From the NCBI GenBank assembly GCA_015478895.1, contig JADMKK010000038.1:20588-84587 (forward strand): DNA of 64,000 nucleotides, read 5' to 3'. This stretch comes from Comamonas sp. GTDB taxonomy: Bacteria; Pseudomonadota; Gammaproteobacteria; Burkholderiales; Burkholderiaceae_C. The notes beneath the pieces are model-generated. The model was not told the DNA's origin. It saw only the letters and a program-made list of their open reading frames with translations, and did no database searches. The position numbers and the translations under genes were made by a program. Below, one piece after another: positions 44,993 to 53,273 of the stretch (within the stretch, counting starts at the first letter, position 1; every line of letters starts with the position of its first letter).

Positions 44993-46036
44993 TCAGAGCT
45001 TTATCGGCCAGCCCTGCATATGCTGCTGGGCAATGTCACGCAGCGCAGAAATCCAGCTTGCGTGGTCATTGAGGCAAGGAATAAAGCGGTAGTCCTTGCC
45101 ACCCGCATGCTCAAACGCCTCGCGCGCTTCCTGGTTGATTTCTTCCAGCGTTTCAATGCAGTCGCTGGTAAAGCCGGGGCACATGATGTCCACGCTCTCC
45201 AGTCCTTGCTGGGCCATTGCCACCAAGGTGGGTTCGGTATAGGGCTCCAGCCACTTGGCCTTGCCAAAGCGCGATTGAAAGGTCAGCATGAACTGCTCGT
45301 CGCTCAGGCCCAGGCGTTGCGCCAGCAAACGGCCTGTCGTCATGCACTCATCGCGATACGGATCACCCAAGGCATAGGTACGTTCCGGCACACCGTGAAA
45401 GCTGAGGAACAACTTTTGCGCCCGGCCATTTTCACGCCAGTGCTTTTCTACGGTCTGGGCCAGTGCATCGATATAGCCGGGATGGTCGTGGTAGCGCTGC
45501 ACAAAGCGCAGCTCCGGAATATTGCGCTGGGTTTTGGCCCAGTCGTACACGGCATCACAAACGCTGGCGGTGGTCGTGCCCGAGTACTGTGGGTACAGCG
45601 GCAGCACCAGAATGCGCGTAGCGCCCTGGGCCTTCAGTGCATCGAGCTGCGAGGCAATAGACGGGTTGCCATAGCGCATGGCCGGCGCCACCAGTACATT
45701 GCAGCCCGCCTCATCCAGCCAGCTGCGCAGCAACATGGCTTGGCGCTCTGTGAAATACAGCAGGGGTGAGCCGGTTGCCCCACCTTCATTCCATACCGTG
45801 GCGTACTTGGCCGCCGAGGCTTTGGGCCGGGTGCGCAAGATGATGCCATGCAGAATGGGCCACCAAGCAAGCTTGGGAATTTCCACCACGCGGTCATCTG
45901 ACAAAAACTGCGCCAGATAGCGGCGTACGGCAGAAGGCGTGGCTTCATCCGGCGTACCGAGGTTGCACAGCAAGATGCCGGTGCGTTCGGGTTGGCCTGG
46001 GGCGAGCTGGGGTTCGGGTGCAAAGCGTGAGCGCAT
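44993..46036 (-). CDS. hemH: Ferrochelatase
   Basis: HemH inserts ferrous iron into protoporphyrin IX, the last step of heme synthesis. The protein has TGILLCNLGTPDEATPSAVRRYLAQFLSD at the start, LPLYPQYSGTTTASV, and the catalytic-His motif LSFHGVPERTYALGDPYRDEC. The MCPGFTSDCIETLEEI motif is near the end. The start is uncertain: ATG 46036 (MRSRFAPEPQ) is used; in-frame starts at 46060 and 46078 are also possible. It is divergent from the HAD gene, with about 80 bases between them. Confidence 0.94.
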   Translation of the reverse strand: MRSRFAPEPQLAPGQPERTGILLCNLGTPDEATPSAVRRYLAQFLSDDRVVEIPKLAWWPILHGIILRTRPKASAAKYATVWNEGGATGSPLLYFTERQAMLLRSWLDEAGCNVLVAPAMRYGNPSIASQLDALKAQGATRILVLPLYPQYSGTTTASVCDAVYDWAKTQRNIPELRFVQRYHDHPGYIDALAQTVEKHWRENGRAQKLFLSFHGVPERTYALGDPYRDECMTTGRLLAQRLGLSDEQFMLTFQSRFGKAKWLEPYTEPTLVAMAQQGLESVDIMCPGFTSDCIETLEEINQEAREAFEHAGGKDYRFIPCLNDHASWISALRDIAQQHMQGWPIKL

Positions 46037-46115
46037 GGGGCAATTGTCGCAAAACGCCATGCCACTCTGGCCGCCCATGCTGCTCAGCCCTGTGCGGCTG
46101 CAGTATTCTCACGGC

Positions 46116-46814
46116 ATGCTTGACCCATCGCAAATACGTGCCATCACCCTCGACCTTGATGACACGCTGTGGCCGATCTGGCCCACCATTGTCCGTGCCG
46201 AAGCAGCGCTCTTGCTATGGTTAAAAGAGCATGCACCGCTGTCTGCCAAAATGTTTCCGACGACCGAGGCGCTCAGGCAGGTGCGGCTGCTGGTAGAACG
46301 AGAACACCCTGATCTGCGACACAACTTGATGGCGCTGCGCACAGAGTCCATTCGCTATGCATTGCGTCAAGCAGGCGAAGCTGAAAATTTAGCTATCCCC
46401 GCATTTGAAATTTTCTTTGCCGAGCGCCAGCGTGTGCAGCTGTTTGAAGATGCCTTGCCAGCGCTGGAATTTCTGGCCGCGCGCTGGCCGGTGGTGGCAA
46501 TTACCAACGGCAATGCAGATTTGCAGCGCGTGGGCATTGGGCGGTTTTTTCAGGATTGCTGGAATGTGGAACGCGCGGGCGTGCCCAAGCCAGATGCGCG
46601 CATTTTTCACCAAGCAGCGAATGCAGCCAATGTGGCCCCTGACCAAGTGCTGCATGTAGGAGATGATGCCAAATTGGATGTAAGGGCCGCCAGAGATGCG
46701 GGTATGCACGCGGTTTGGCTTAATCGCAGCGGCATAGACTGGCCTGAGCAGGGGGGCGTGCCCCCTATTACCGTGGCCAGCTTGCGCGAGTTGTGTGATT
46801 TGCTGGCTGCTTGA
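46116..46814 (+). CDS. HAD family hydrolase (HAD-IA)
   Basis: A 232-residue cytoplasmic phosphatase of the haloacid dehalogenase family. Motif I is L-D-L-D-D-T-L-W with Asp13 and Asp15, motif II VVAITNGNADL, motif III around KPDARIF, and motif IV HVGDDAKLDVRAARDAGM. The layout resembles YigB/YjjG-type nucleotidases. The substrate is unknown. It overlaps a longer in-frame extension upstream that I reject because it runs through the hemH start. Confidence 0.88.
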   Translation: MLDPSQIRAITLDLDDTLWPIWPTIVRAEAALLLWLKEHAPLSAKMFPTTEALRQVRLLVEREHPDLRHNLMALRTESIRYALRQAGEAENLAIPAFEIFFAERQRVQLFEDALPALEFLAARWPVVAITNGNADLQRVGIGRFFQDCWNVERAGVPKPDARIFHQAANAANVAPDQVLHVGDDAKLDVRAARDAGMHAVWLNRSGIDWPEQGGVPPITVASLRELCDLLAA

Positions 46815-46855
46815 CCGTCCAACCCGCAGTGTGTGTGGGTGTCAGGAGTCAGTCC

Positions 46856-47707
46856 ATGCCCACTACTTTGCCGCGCACCTCCTCCGTATGGGATTTGCCC
46901 ACGCCTTTGGCCATTGGCTGGATGCAGCCGCTCAACTGGCTTGCGCTGGGCTGGAAAGACATGGCCCGCGCTCCGTGGCTGAGTCTGGGGCACGGGCTGG
47001 GTTTGGCGCTGCTGGGCGCTGTGATTTTGTTGCTCGGGCACAATCGGTTTTGGTTGATGGCGGGGGCGCTTTCGGGGTTTTTGGTAGTGGGCCCCGTCGT
47101 TGCTACCAGTCTGTATGCGATCAGCCGTGCCTTGGAGCGTGGTGAAACGGTGGATAGCGCTTTGGTACGCCGCACATGGCTGCATTGGCAACAAGGCAAC
47201 CGGCGCGGCAGCGATTACTGGTGCTTGGTGCAGTTTGGCTTGCTGCTGGCGGTCTCGGCAACGGGCTGGCTCGTGATTTCCGCTTCACTGATTACGTTGC
47301 TGGCCCCTGTGCGCATTGCCACCCCCCTGGACTTTATTGAGCACGTGGTGCTGGCCTCAGACAGCACACTGTTTAGCTGGTGGCTGGCATTGGGCAGCTT
47401 GCTGGCAGCGCCCATCTTTGCATCGAGTGTGGTTTCTATGCCTTTGTTGCTGGATCGCAAAGTCTCTTTGCCACAAGCCGTGCTCACTAGCTGGCTGGTA
47501 ATTTTGCAGAACCCGGTGCCCATGGCGATATGGGCGGGTTTGATTTTGATGTTTACCTTGCTGGGCTTGGCGTCACTGATGCTCGGTCTGGTGCTTGTGA
47601 TGCCCATGCTGGGCCATGCGAGCTGGCATGCTTACCGTGATCTGGTCGATGCGTCAGGTTTTGCACTGCGCGAGGCCAATGCAGCGCCAGGCAGCGAGGT
47701 TACTTAG
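46856..47707 (+). CDS. DUF2189 family membrane protein
   Basis: A 283-residue inner-membrane protein with about six hydrophobic segments (LSLGHGLGLALLGAVILLLG; FWLMAGALSGFLVVGPVVATSLYAISRALERGE; LVQFGLLLAVSATGWLVISASLITLL; AIWAGLILMFTLLGLASLMLGLVLVMPMLGHASWHAYRDLV). The P-x-x-A-T-S-L-Y-x-x-S-R-x-L-E-x-G-E and GHAxWHAYRDL motifs are those of DUF2189. AGGAG is eight bases before the ATG. Its function is unknown. Confidence 0.85.
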   Translation: MPTTLPRTSSVWDLPTPLAIGWMQPLNWLALGWKDMARAPWLSLGHGLGLALLGAVILLLGHNRFWLMAGALSGFLVVGPVVATSLYAISRALERGETVDSALVRRTWLHWQQGNRRGSDYWCLVQFGLLLAVSATGWLVISASLITLLAPVRIATPLDFIEHVVLASDSTLFSWWLALGSLLAAPIFASSVVSMPLLLDRKVSLPQAVLTSWLVILQNPVPMAIWAGLILMFTLLGLASLMLGLVLVMPMLGHASWHAYRDLVDASGFALREANAAPGSEVT

Positions 47708-47718
47708 GGATTTGTGTT

Positions 47719-47931
47719 GTGATTTTTGGCTATACAGAAGAACAATTTGCGCAGTTTTTTCTCACTTACGGCGTTGGGGCATTCATTGTCTTCATGCTGT
47801 TCATCATTGGTCATCTTGCGTGGCAATCCAAGGCCGGCAAGTTCGGCACTTTTGTGCTTTTTTTAGGGCTGGCGGTGGGTTTTACAGGCTTTCTCGCCAA
47901 GCTGGTGCTGCAGTGGTATTTGGAGAAGTAA
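47719..47931 (+). CDS. DUF2788 family small membrane protein
   Basis: A 70-residue protein with two membrane segments (FFLTYGVGAFIVFMLFIIGHLAW; FGTFVLFLGLAVGFTGFLAKLVLQ) joined by a short basic loop (QSKAGK), matching the DUF2788 family. The start is GTG 47719, with a weak AGGGA upstream. It lies 11 bases after the DUF2189 gene and is probably co-transcribed. Its function is unknown. Confidence 0.85.
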   Translation: MIFGYTEEQFAQFFLTYGVGAFIVFMLFIIGHLAWQSKAGKFGTFVLFLGLAVGFTGFLAKLVLQWYLEK

Positions 47932-47960
47932 GCCTTCTTCAGCACTTTCAGCACTTTAAT

Positions 47961-48050
47961 AAAAGGAGCAAGTCGCCCTTGTAGATATTGAGATTCAACG
48001 ATGTTTAGCGTTGAAGTCTTTGATACACCAGGGCAGGCTGCTCCTTTTTT
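47961..48050. terminator. Long three-tier hairpin, bidirectional
   Basis: Three nested stems share one axis: AAAAGGAGCA (47961-47970) / TGCTCCTTTT (48039-48048), GCCCTTGTA (47975-47983) / TACACCAGGGC (48024-48034, imperfect), and TTCAACG (47994-48000) / CGTTGAA (48009-48015). T tracts lie at both outer ends. It can terminate DUF2788 and hpnE transcription, but it is much larger than a normal terminator. Confidence 0.7.
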
Positions 48051-48076
48051 ATGTGTGCGATGCGCAAGGGCCTTGT

Positions 48077-49408
48077 TTAGCCTACAGCTTGGGCAATCTG
48101 CAAGCCACTGCGCACTGCGCCTTCCAGCGTCGCGGGGTAGGGGCCCTGCACATAATCACCACAGGCCCACAAACCAGGTGCAATGCTGGGCTGCGGGCGC
48201 TGCACCAGCGGCGTGCAGGCAAAGGTGGCACGTTTGTCGATGACGGTTTTGAGCGCTTGCAAATCCGGCAATTGCAGTTGCTGCTGTGCCTGGGCAAGCA
48301 CCTGGTCTTGCAGGGTCTGGCGATCCCCTTCACTGGCGCTGATGACCAGGGCGATCAAACCCGCGGGGCCGCCCAGCTGGGTTTTGTCAAAGGCAAATTG
48401 CGCGGGGGCTGCGGGCTGGCTGCGCAGCGCCACCATCGGGGCCGGTAAGACATGGCCGTCTTTGCGGCGCAGGGCTGTAGCGGCATACACCGTGGCAATC
48501 GCCGTATGAGGCAGCGCCTGTGCACATGCCGCCCAAGACTGGCCAGCTTCGCGCCACTGGCTGGGCAGATGGGTGCTGAACACCAAGCGCGCCGCGTCAG
48601 CGCTGGAGGTTGCCAGCACCACCGCGTCAAAATCATGCGTTTCAGCGCCGCGCACTTGCCAGCCCTGCGTGGGCAGCGCGGCCAGCTGCTGCACGCGCTC
48701 TCCCAGATGCAACTGCGCCCCTTGCTGCTGCAGCCATGTAGCCGCCGTGGCTGGGAATAAACGGCTCAGATCGGTTCGCGGAATCAGCAGGTTGGAGCCG
48801 CCTTGGCCGCTGAACAGGCCGTCTTGCAGCACCTGCAAAAAAATACGTCCGCTGGCTTGAGACGTTGGCAAATTCAAGGCAGAAATGCACAGCGGATCGA
48901 CAAAATCCTGTATCAAGCGCGCAGGCAATGCCCGGCACAGATCGGCCACGGTGGCGCTGTCAGCGCACTCAAATTGGCTGCGTTGCCACTGGTGGGCCTG
49001 GTACAGCAGGGCCAGCTTTTCGCGCCAGCTCCAGCCTTGGGCGCGGGCAATGCCCAGCACCGCATCCCACGGCGGGGGAAGGTTAGGCAATTGCAGGCCC
49101 AGGCCATCGGCATAGCGCAAGTCCAGCGGCAGGCGCAGCAAGGCATGCGTCTCTGAAACGCCGACGGTTTGCATGACTTGCAGACAACGTTGATAAGCAC
49201 CAATGAGGATGTGCTGACCGTTGTCCACCGTCCACGTCTGGCCCTGGGGGCCTTGCAGCGCCAGCGCGCGGGCGCGCCCACCCCAGGTGCGGCTGGCTTC
49301 CCAGATATGCAGAGCATGCCCTTGTTGGTGCAGCTGTACCGCCGCAGCCATGCCCGCCCAGCCGCCGCCGATGATGGCAATTTTGAGAGGCTTGCTTGCG
49401 TTGACCAC
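48077..49408 (-). CDS. hpnE: Hydroxysqualene dehydroxylase HpnE
   Basis: HpnE is the FAD-dependent amine-oxidase-like enzyme that converts hydroxysqualene to squalene, the last step of the HpnCDE route. The protein has the dinucleotide fold IAIIGGGWAGMAAAVQLHQQGH, the E-A-S-R-T-W-G-G-R second half-site, DNGQHILIGAY, and the C-terminal GLWACGDYVQGPYPATLEGAVRSG. GTG 49408 gives a normal N-terminus two bases after the hpnD stop; a longer in-frame GTG at 49450 would overlap hpnD by 40 bases. Confidence 0.92.
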   Translation of the reverse strand: MVNASKPLKIAIIGGGWAGMAAAVQLHQQGHALHIWEASRTWGGRARALALQGPQGQTWTVDNGQHILIGAYQRCLQVMQTVGVSETHALLRLPLDLRYADGLGLQLPNLPPPWDAVLGIARAQGWSWREKLALLYQAHQWQRSQFECADSATVADLCRALPARLIQDFVDPLCISALNLPTSQASGRIFLQVLQDGLFSGQGGSNLLIPRTDLSRLFPATAATWLQQQGAQLHLGERVQQLAALPTQGWQVRGAETHDFDAVVLATSSADAARLVFSTHLPSQWREAGQSWAACAQALPHTAIATVYAATALRRKDGHVLPAPMVALRSQPAAPAQFAFDKTQLGGPAGLIALVISASEGDRQTLQDQVLAQAQQQLQLPDLQALKTVIDKRATFACTPLVQRPQPSIAPGLWACGDYVQGPYPATLEGAVRSGLQIAQAVG

Positions 49409-49410
49409 GT

Positions 49411-50250
49411 TTACATGCGGCCCAGCGCTTGCATCTTCCAGGCCAGCCACAGCTTGCGCAGCGGCGTCAGGCCCACGCGCTGGTGCAGGACCTGGAAGTT
49501 CTCCGCCTCAATCTCGCGCAGCAAGGTGCGGTAGATGCTGGCCATCATCAAACCCGGTTTTTGCGTACGGCGGTCTTCTGGAGGCAGTAGCGCAAACGCT
49601 TCTTCATACAGCTGGTGCGCGCGCTGCGTCTGAAAGCGCATGAGGGCGGTGAAGCGATCCGAGTATTCGCGCTTAGTGATCTCGTGCGCTTTCACATCAA
49701 ATTGCTGCAGATCGCTGATGGGCAGGTAGATGCGGCCACGCATGGCGTCTTCACCCACATCACGAATGATGTTGGTCAGCTGAAACGCTTGACCCAGCTT
49801 ATGGGCGTAGGCTGTGGTGGTTTCGTTGGTTTGGCCAAAGATGTGTGCCGCCACCTCGCCCACCACGCCCGCGACCAAATGGCAGTAGCGCTGCAAGCCG
49901 GGATAGTCCAGGTAGCGGGTTTGATCGAGGTCCATCTGGCAGCCTTCGATGACGGCCTGCAGATGGCGTTGTTCGATTTGAAACTGCTGCGTGTGCGGTA
50001 ACAGCGCCAGCATGACGGGGTGGCTGGGTTTGCCAGCAAAAGCCTGGGCAACCTCTTGCTTCCACCACGCTAATTTTTGGGCAGCAACGCCGGGGTCTTG
50101 CACTTCATCGACTACGTCATCCACCTCGCGGCAAAACGCGTAAAACGCTGTGATGGCAGCTCTGCGATTGGCGGGCAAAAAGAGAAAGGCGTAATAAAAG
50201 CTGCTGCCCGAAGCGGCGGCTTTTTCTTGGACGTAAGTTTCCGGAGTCAT
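49411..50250 (-). CDS. hpnD: Presqualene diphosphate synthase HpnD
   Basis: HpnD condenses two farnesyl diphosphates to presqualene diphosphate. The 279-residue protein has the squalene/phytoene synthase signatures: SFYYAFLFLPANRRAAITAFYAFCREVDDVVDE with the first Asp-rich motif, and LGQAFQLTNIIRDVGEDAMRGRIYLP with the second. It is membrane-associated and cytoplasmic. It is followed by hpnE with almost no gap; hpnC lies 2 kb away beyond a chemoreceptor gene. Confidence 0.94.
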   Translation of the reverse strand: MTPETYVQEKAAASGSSFYYAFLFLPANRRAAITAFYAFCREVDDVVDEVQDPGVAAQKLAWWKQEVAQAFAGKPSHPVMLALLPHTQQFQIEQRHLQAVIEGCQMDLDQTRYLDYPGLQRYCHLVAGVVGEVAAHIFGQTNETTTAYAHKLGQAFQLTNIIRDVGEDAMRGRIYLPISDLQQFDVKAHEITKREYSDRFTALMRFQTQRAHQLYEEAFALLPPEDRRTQKPGLMMASIYRTLLREIEAENFQVLHQRVGLTPLRKLWLAWKMQALGRM

Positions 50251-50409
50251 ATGGTGGGCGATTGTCCCATGTCTTGTTGCAGTGAAATGGGGGAGTCAGA
50301 TTAGTGTGCTGCTTGATGTGCATCAAGCCATGTGCGTGTGAAAGCGGCGCTTTTTCAGGGGGTGAGCGCCTAAGATTGATCTGTTGCAATTAGATATCTT
50401 TCTACACCC

Positions 50410-52131
50410 ATGCCAAGCCTCAATTCATTGCGTTTAACCCAGCGTTATATGTTGGTCTTCGGCGGCTATTTCCTGTCCATGGCCGTCGTGATTGGTATGA
50501 GTTGGCATGGGTTGATGAGTGCGCGGGACAGTCTGCGTGGATTGCATGACGATTCTCTGCAGCGCATTTTGCTGGCAGATTCCATCAATGAGAGTGTGCT
50601 GCAGTCCCGCATGCAGCTCTTGCTGGCGTTTCAGCACGCCCCCGACAATCCTCTGTCAAGTCTGCATGACCACCCTGCCAGCAGCCACCTGGATGTAGTC
50701 AAGAGCAATGCAGCACGTGGTCTGGAGATTCAAAAAGAGCTGGAGAAGATGATCTCCGACCCCATCGAAAAAGAGATGTTTGCAGAAGCCATGCGCGTGC
50801 AAAACGTATGGAACAGCAAGCTCAGCGAGGTGATCCGTGCGGTGGAATCAGGCAACTACAGCCACGACACCATGGCCCAATTTTTGACCATGGGGCGTGA
50901 AGAGGCAGACACCTTGGTTGCACTGGTGGGTGCCTTCAAGGGCTTGCAAGTGACCCAGGCAGACATTGCCTATCAAGACGCTGCACAGCGCTATAACACC
51001 AGCATCTGGGTTTTCGTCTTGTGCGTGCTGTTCGGTGGGCTGCCGGCAACCCTGCTGTCCATTTCTTTGCTGCGCCGCATGAACCTTGGCTTTCGCTCGG
51101 CCCACGACACGGCCCAGGCCATTGCTGCCGGAGACATCTCTCAGCGCGTACAGGTCAGCGGCAGCGACGAGATTACAGAACTGCTGGTGCAGATGGAGGA
51201 CATGCGTACGCACTTGCACGCCATCATCTCTCAAGTGCGCAGTGGTGCGGATGCCATCGCAGGTGCCTCCACCCAAGTTGCGGCGGGTACGGGAGACTTG
51301 TCGATGCGTACCGAGCAGCAAGCAGCATCGTTGCAGCAAACGGCATCGGCCACGGAAGAGTTGTCCAGCACGGTACAACAAAATGCAGACAGCGCCATCC
51401 GCGCCAGCGAATTGGCTCGCGGTGCCACGGATGTGGCCGCACGCGGCGGGCAAATGGTGTCCGAAGTGGTGTCAACGATGGAAGACATCAACACGTCGGC
51501 CAAAAAAATTGAAGCCATCATTGGAGTGATTGACAGCATCGCTTTTCAAACCAACATCTTGGCACTCAATGCAGCAGTGGAGGCTGCGCGCGCAGGTGAA
51601 CAAGGCCGTGGCTTTGCGGTGGTGGCCAGTGAAGTGCGCTCGTTGGCCGGCCGCTCTGCCGAGGCCGCCAAGGAAATCAAGGTGCTGATTAATGACTCGG
51701 TAAACCGTGTACGCACGGGCAGCGAGCAGGTGCACCGCACGGGGAGCACCATGAACGAGATCGTGACCAGCATTGCGCGGGTGTCCGATATCGTCAGCGA
51801 AATTGCAGAGGCCAGCCGTGAACAGTCCAAGGGCCTGGCGCAGATTAATGATGCCGTTTCCAATCTGGATGATGTCACGCAGCAAAACGCAGCATTGGTT
51901 GAGGAAACTTCGGCGGCCTCGAATGCCTTGCAAGAGCAGGCCAACCAGATGGCGGAAATGTCCTCTAAATTTGTGCTGGAAAGTGGCGCAAGCATGCAGT
52001 ACAGCGGCGGTTTTTCTGCGCCAGCTTCTTACCCTGCCGGAATCGGCAGTCGCGGCACAGCAGCAGTGCGCGGGCCAGCCTCAGCGTCAAGAACTGTTGG
52101 GCGTGGTGTTGCACCCGCCGAGACGCTTTGA
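50410..52131 (+). CDS. Methyl-accepting chemotaxis protein (third of three)
   Basis: A 573-residue chemoreceptor with membrane segments at about 14-34 ([22 protein letters not shown]) and 195-215, and a helical sensor domain between ([45 protein letters not shown] is typical of the 4HB class). HAMP and signalling domains follow with [55 protein letters not shown]. It sits between hpnC and hpnD on the opposite strand. No CheR tether. Confidence 0.95.
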   Translation: MPSLNSLRLTQRYMLVFGGYFLSMAVVIGMSWHGLMSARDSLRGLHDDSLQRILLADSINESVLQSRMQLLLAFQHAPDNPLSSLHDHPASSHLDVVKSNAARGLEIQKELEKMISDPIEKEMFAEAMRVQNVWNSKLSEVIRAVESGNYSHDTMAQFLTMGREEADTLVALVGAFKGLQVTQADIAYQDAAQRYNTSIWVFVLCVLFGGLPATLLSISLLRRMNLGFRSAHDTAQAIAAGDISQRVQVSGSDEITELLVQMEDMRTHLHAIISQVRSGADAIAGASTQVAAGTGDLSMRTEQQAASLQQTASATEELSSTVQQNADSAIRASELARGATDVAARGGQMVSEVVSTMEDINTSAKKIEAIIGVIDSIAFQTNILALNAAVEAARAGEQGRGFAVVASEVRSLAGRSAEAAKEIKVLINDSVNRVRTGSEQVHRTGSTMNEIVTSIARVSDIVSEIAEASREQSKGLAQINDAVSNLDDVTQQNAALVEETSAASNALQEQANQMAEMSSKFVLESGASMQYSGGFSAPASYPAGIGSRGTAAVRGPASASRTVGRGVAPAETL

Positions 52132-52167
52132 GCCTTTCCGCAAGCACATAAAAAACCGGCGAAATGC

Positions 52168-52290
52168 TAATGCCAGTCAGTTAAGAAACTTCACTTATTA
52201 AAAAGTCGTGAAGAATGTAGAAAAGGGATGCGATTTGCATCCCTTTTCTTATGGATTCAGGCGCTTTGAATCCTTAACTGACTGGCATTA
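52168..52290. mobile_element. IS4-type MITE (123 bp, non-coding)
   Basis: The ends are perfect 18-bp inverted repeats, TAATGCCAGTCAGTTAAG (52168-52185) and its complement (52273-52290). They differ from the E. coli IS4 terminal repeat as I remember it only by an AG/GA swap. A 10-bp duplication flanks the element, as expected for IS4 relatives. It has no coding capacity and contains its own strong hairpin. It would need an IS4-family transposase in trans; none is in this window. Confidence 0.88.
52219..52249. terminator. Hairpin terminator inside the MITE
   Basis: AGAAAAGGGATGC (52219-52231) and GCATCCCTTTTCT (52237-52249) form a perfect 13-bp stem with a 5-base loop. Either strand ends in a T-rich run. 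A second short hairpin, CTTCAC (52189-52194) / GTGAAG (52208-52213), lies just before it. The element therefore brings back termination at the site it broke. Confidence 0.85.
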
Positions 52291-52329
52291 GGCGAAATGC
52301 CGGTTTTTTATACTGGGGACGTACAAGCA

Positions 52330-53196
52330 CTACATGGACAGTGCGCGCCACAGTATGCGCGGGCCATCCCATTTTTTGACGGTGCAGCGCGTGGTTAGGC
52401 TGTGGCCCTGCAGCGCATCTACCTTGTCCAAAATGCACAGGCCCCCTTGCACCACCAAGCGCAACTCCCATCCAATGCGCCCTGGTAACTGGTGAACAAG
52501 ATCAGAGCCTTTTTTCATGCTAGCCCTTGCCCAGCAAGCGTTGTCAGCTATGAGATTCTTGATTTCTGGAGTCACTTGCAGTCGCTCTAAATCCGCACGC
52601 GTTACGCCATAAGCTGTGCAGTCGGCATCAGTGAGGTAATGGCGTTGGCGGGGAATATCTTCACTCAAATCCTGCCAGAAATTGATCAGCTGTAGCGCCG
52701 TGCAAATGGCATCGCTGCGCTCTAGTGCCTGTTGATCTTGAATGCCGTACAAATGCAGCAGCAGCCGTCCGATGGGGTTGGCGGAGCGGCGGCAATAATC
52801 CACAAGTTCAGCGCGGTTCGCGTAAGTGGTGCCGTCGCGCGTGTATTCAATGTCTTGTACGAAAGCGCTCAACAAGTCGTCCAGCAGTTGCACCGGTAAC
52901 TGGTATTGATGAATGCTGTGCTGCAAAGGGGTAAAGATGTGCGCCCACTGACCCGATGCTGCCTGCGCCTTTGCGCAGTCATGCAGCGCACGTCGGTAGT
53001 CGTGCAATTGCGCAATGCGTTGGGCGGCATTCAAGTCGCCTTCATCCGCAATGTCGTCGGCAGCGCGGGCAAAGGCATAGATGGCTGCAATAGGTGGGCG
53101 CAGGGCAGGCGGGCATAGCCATGACGCGACGGGAAAGTTTTCGTAGTGCGTAACGGCGGGTGCTTGAACGGGGGGAGGGGGCAATCGGTGATTCAC
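52330..53196 (-). CDS. hpnC: Hydroxysqualene synthase HpnC
   Basis: HpnC converts presqualene diphosphate to hydroxysqualene. The 288-residue protein has the squalene synthase fold with VASWLCPPALRPPIAAIYAFARAADDIADEGD (first Asp-rich motif) and QLINFWQDLSEDIPRQRHYL (second). The start is GTG 53196. In most genomes hpnC, hpnD and hpnE are contiguous; here hpnC is separated from hpnD by the third chemoreceptor gene and a MITE. No squalene-hopene cyclase is in the window. Confidence 0.92.
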   Translation of the reverse strand: MNHRLPPPPVQAPAVTHYENFPVASWLCPPALRPPIAAIYAFARAADDIADEGDLNAAQRIAQLHDYRRALHDCAKAQAASGQWAHIFTPLQHSIHQYQLPVQLLDDLLSAFVQDIEYTRDGTTYANRAELVDYCRRSANPIGRLLLHLYGIQDQQALERSDAICTALQLINFWQDLSEDIPRQRHYLTDADCTAYGVTRADLERLQVTPEIKNLIADNACWARASMKKGSDLVHQLPGRIGWELRLVVQGGLCILDKVDALQGHSLTTRCTVKKWDGPRILWRALSM

Positions 53197-53273
53197 GGCG
53201 AAGATTGTCGCTTGACAGCGGATTGGCGCGCTCCTAGATTGCTAACCCATTAGTCAGTAACTGCGGTTTTATC

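Larger units (their letters stand above)
52158..52300. other. 10-bp target duplication flanking the MITE, inside an older terminator
   Basis: GGCGAAATGC occurs at 52158-52167 and 52291-52300. Joined without the insert, the flanks read AAAAAACC-GGCGAAATGC-CGGTTTTTT, a complete hairpin terminator (CCGGC/GCCGG stem, GAAAT loop) for the chemoreceptor and hpnC genes. The insertion has split that stem. Confidence 0.88.

Noticed and set aside
46381..46420. Repeat-like segment inside the HAD gene (AAAATTTAGCTATC)
   Set aside because: Short match, coding, and protein sequence there fits the family.
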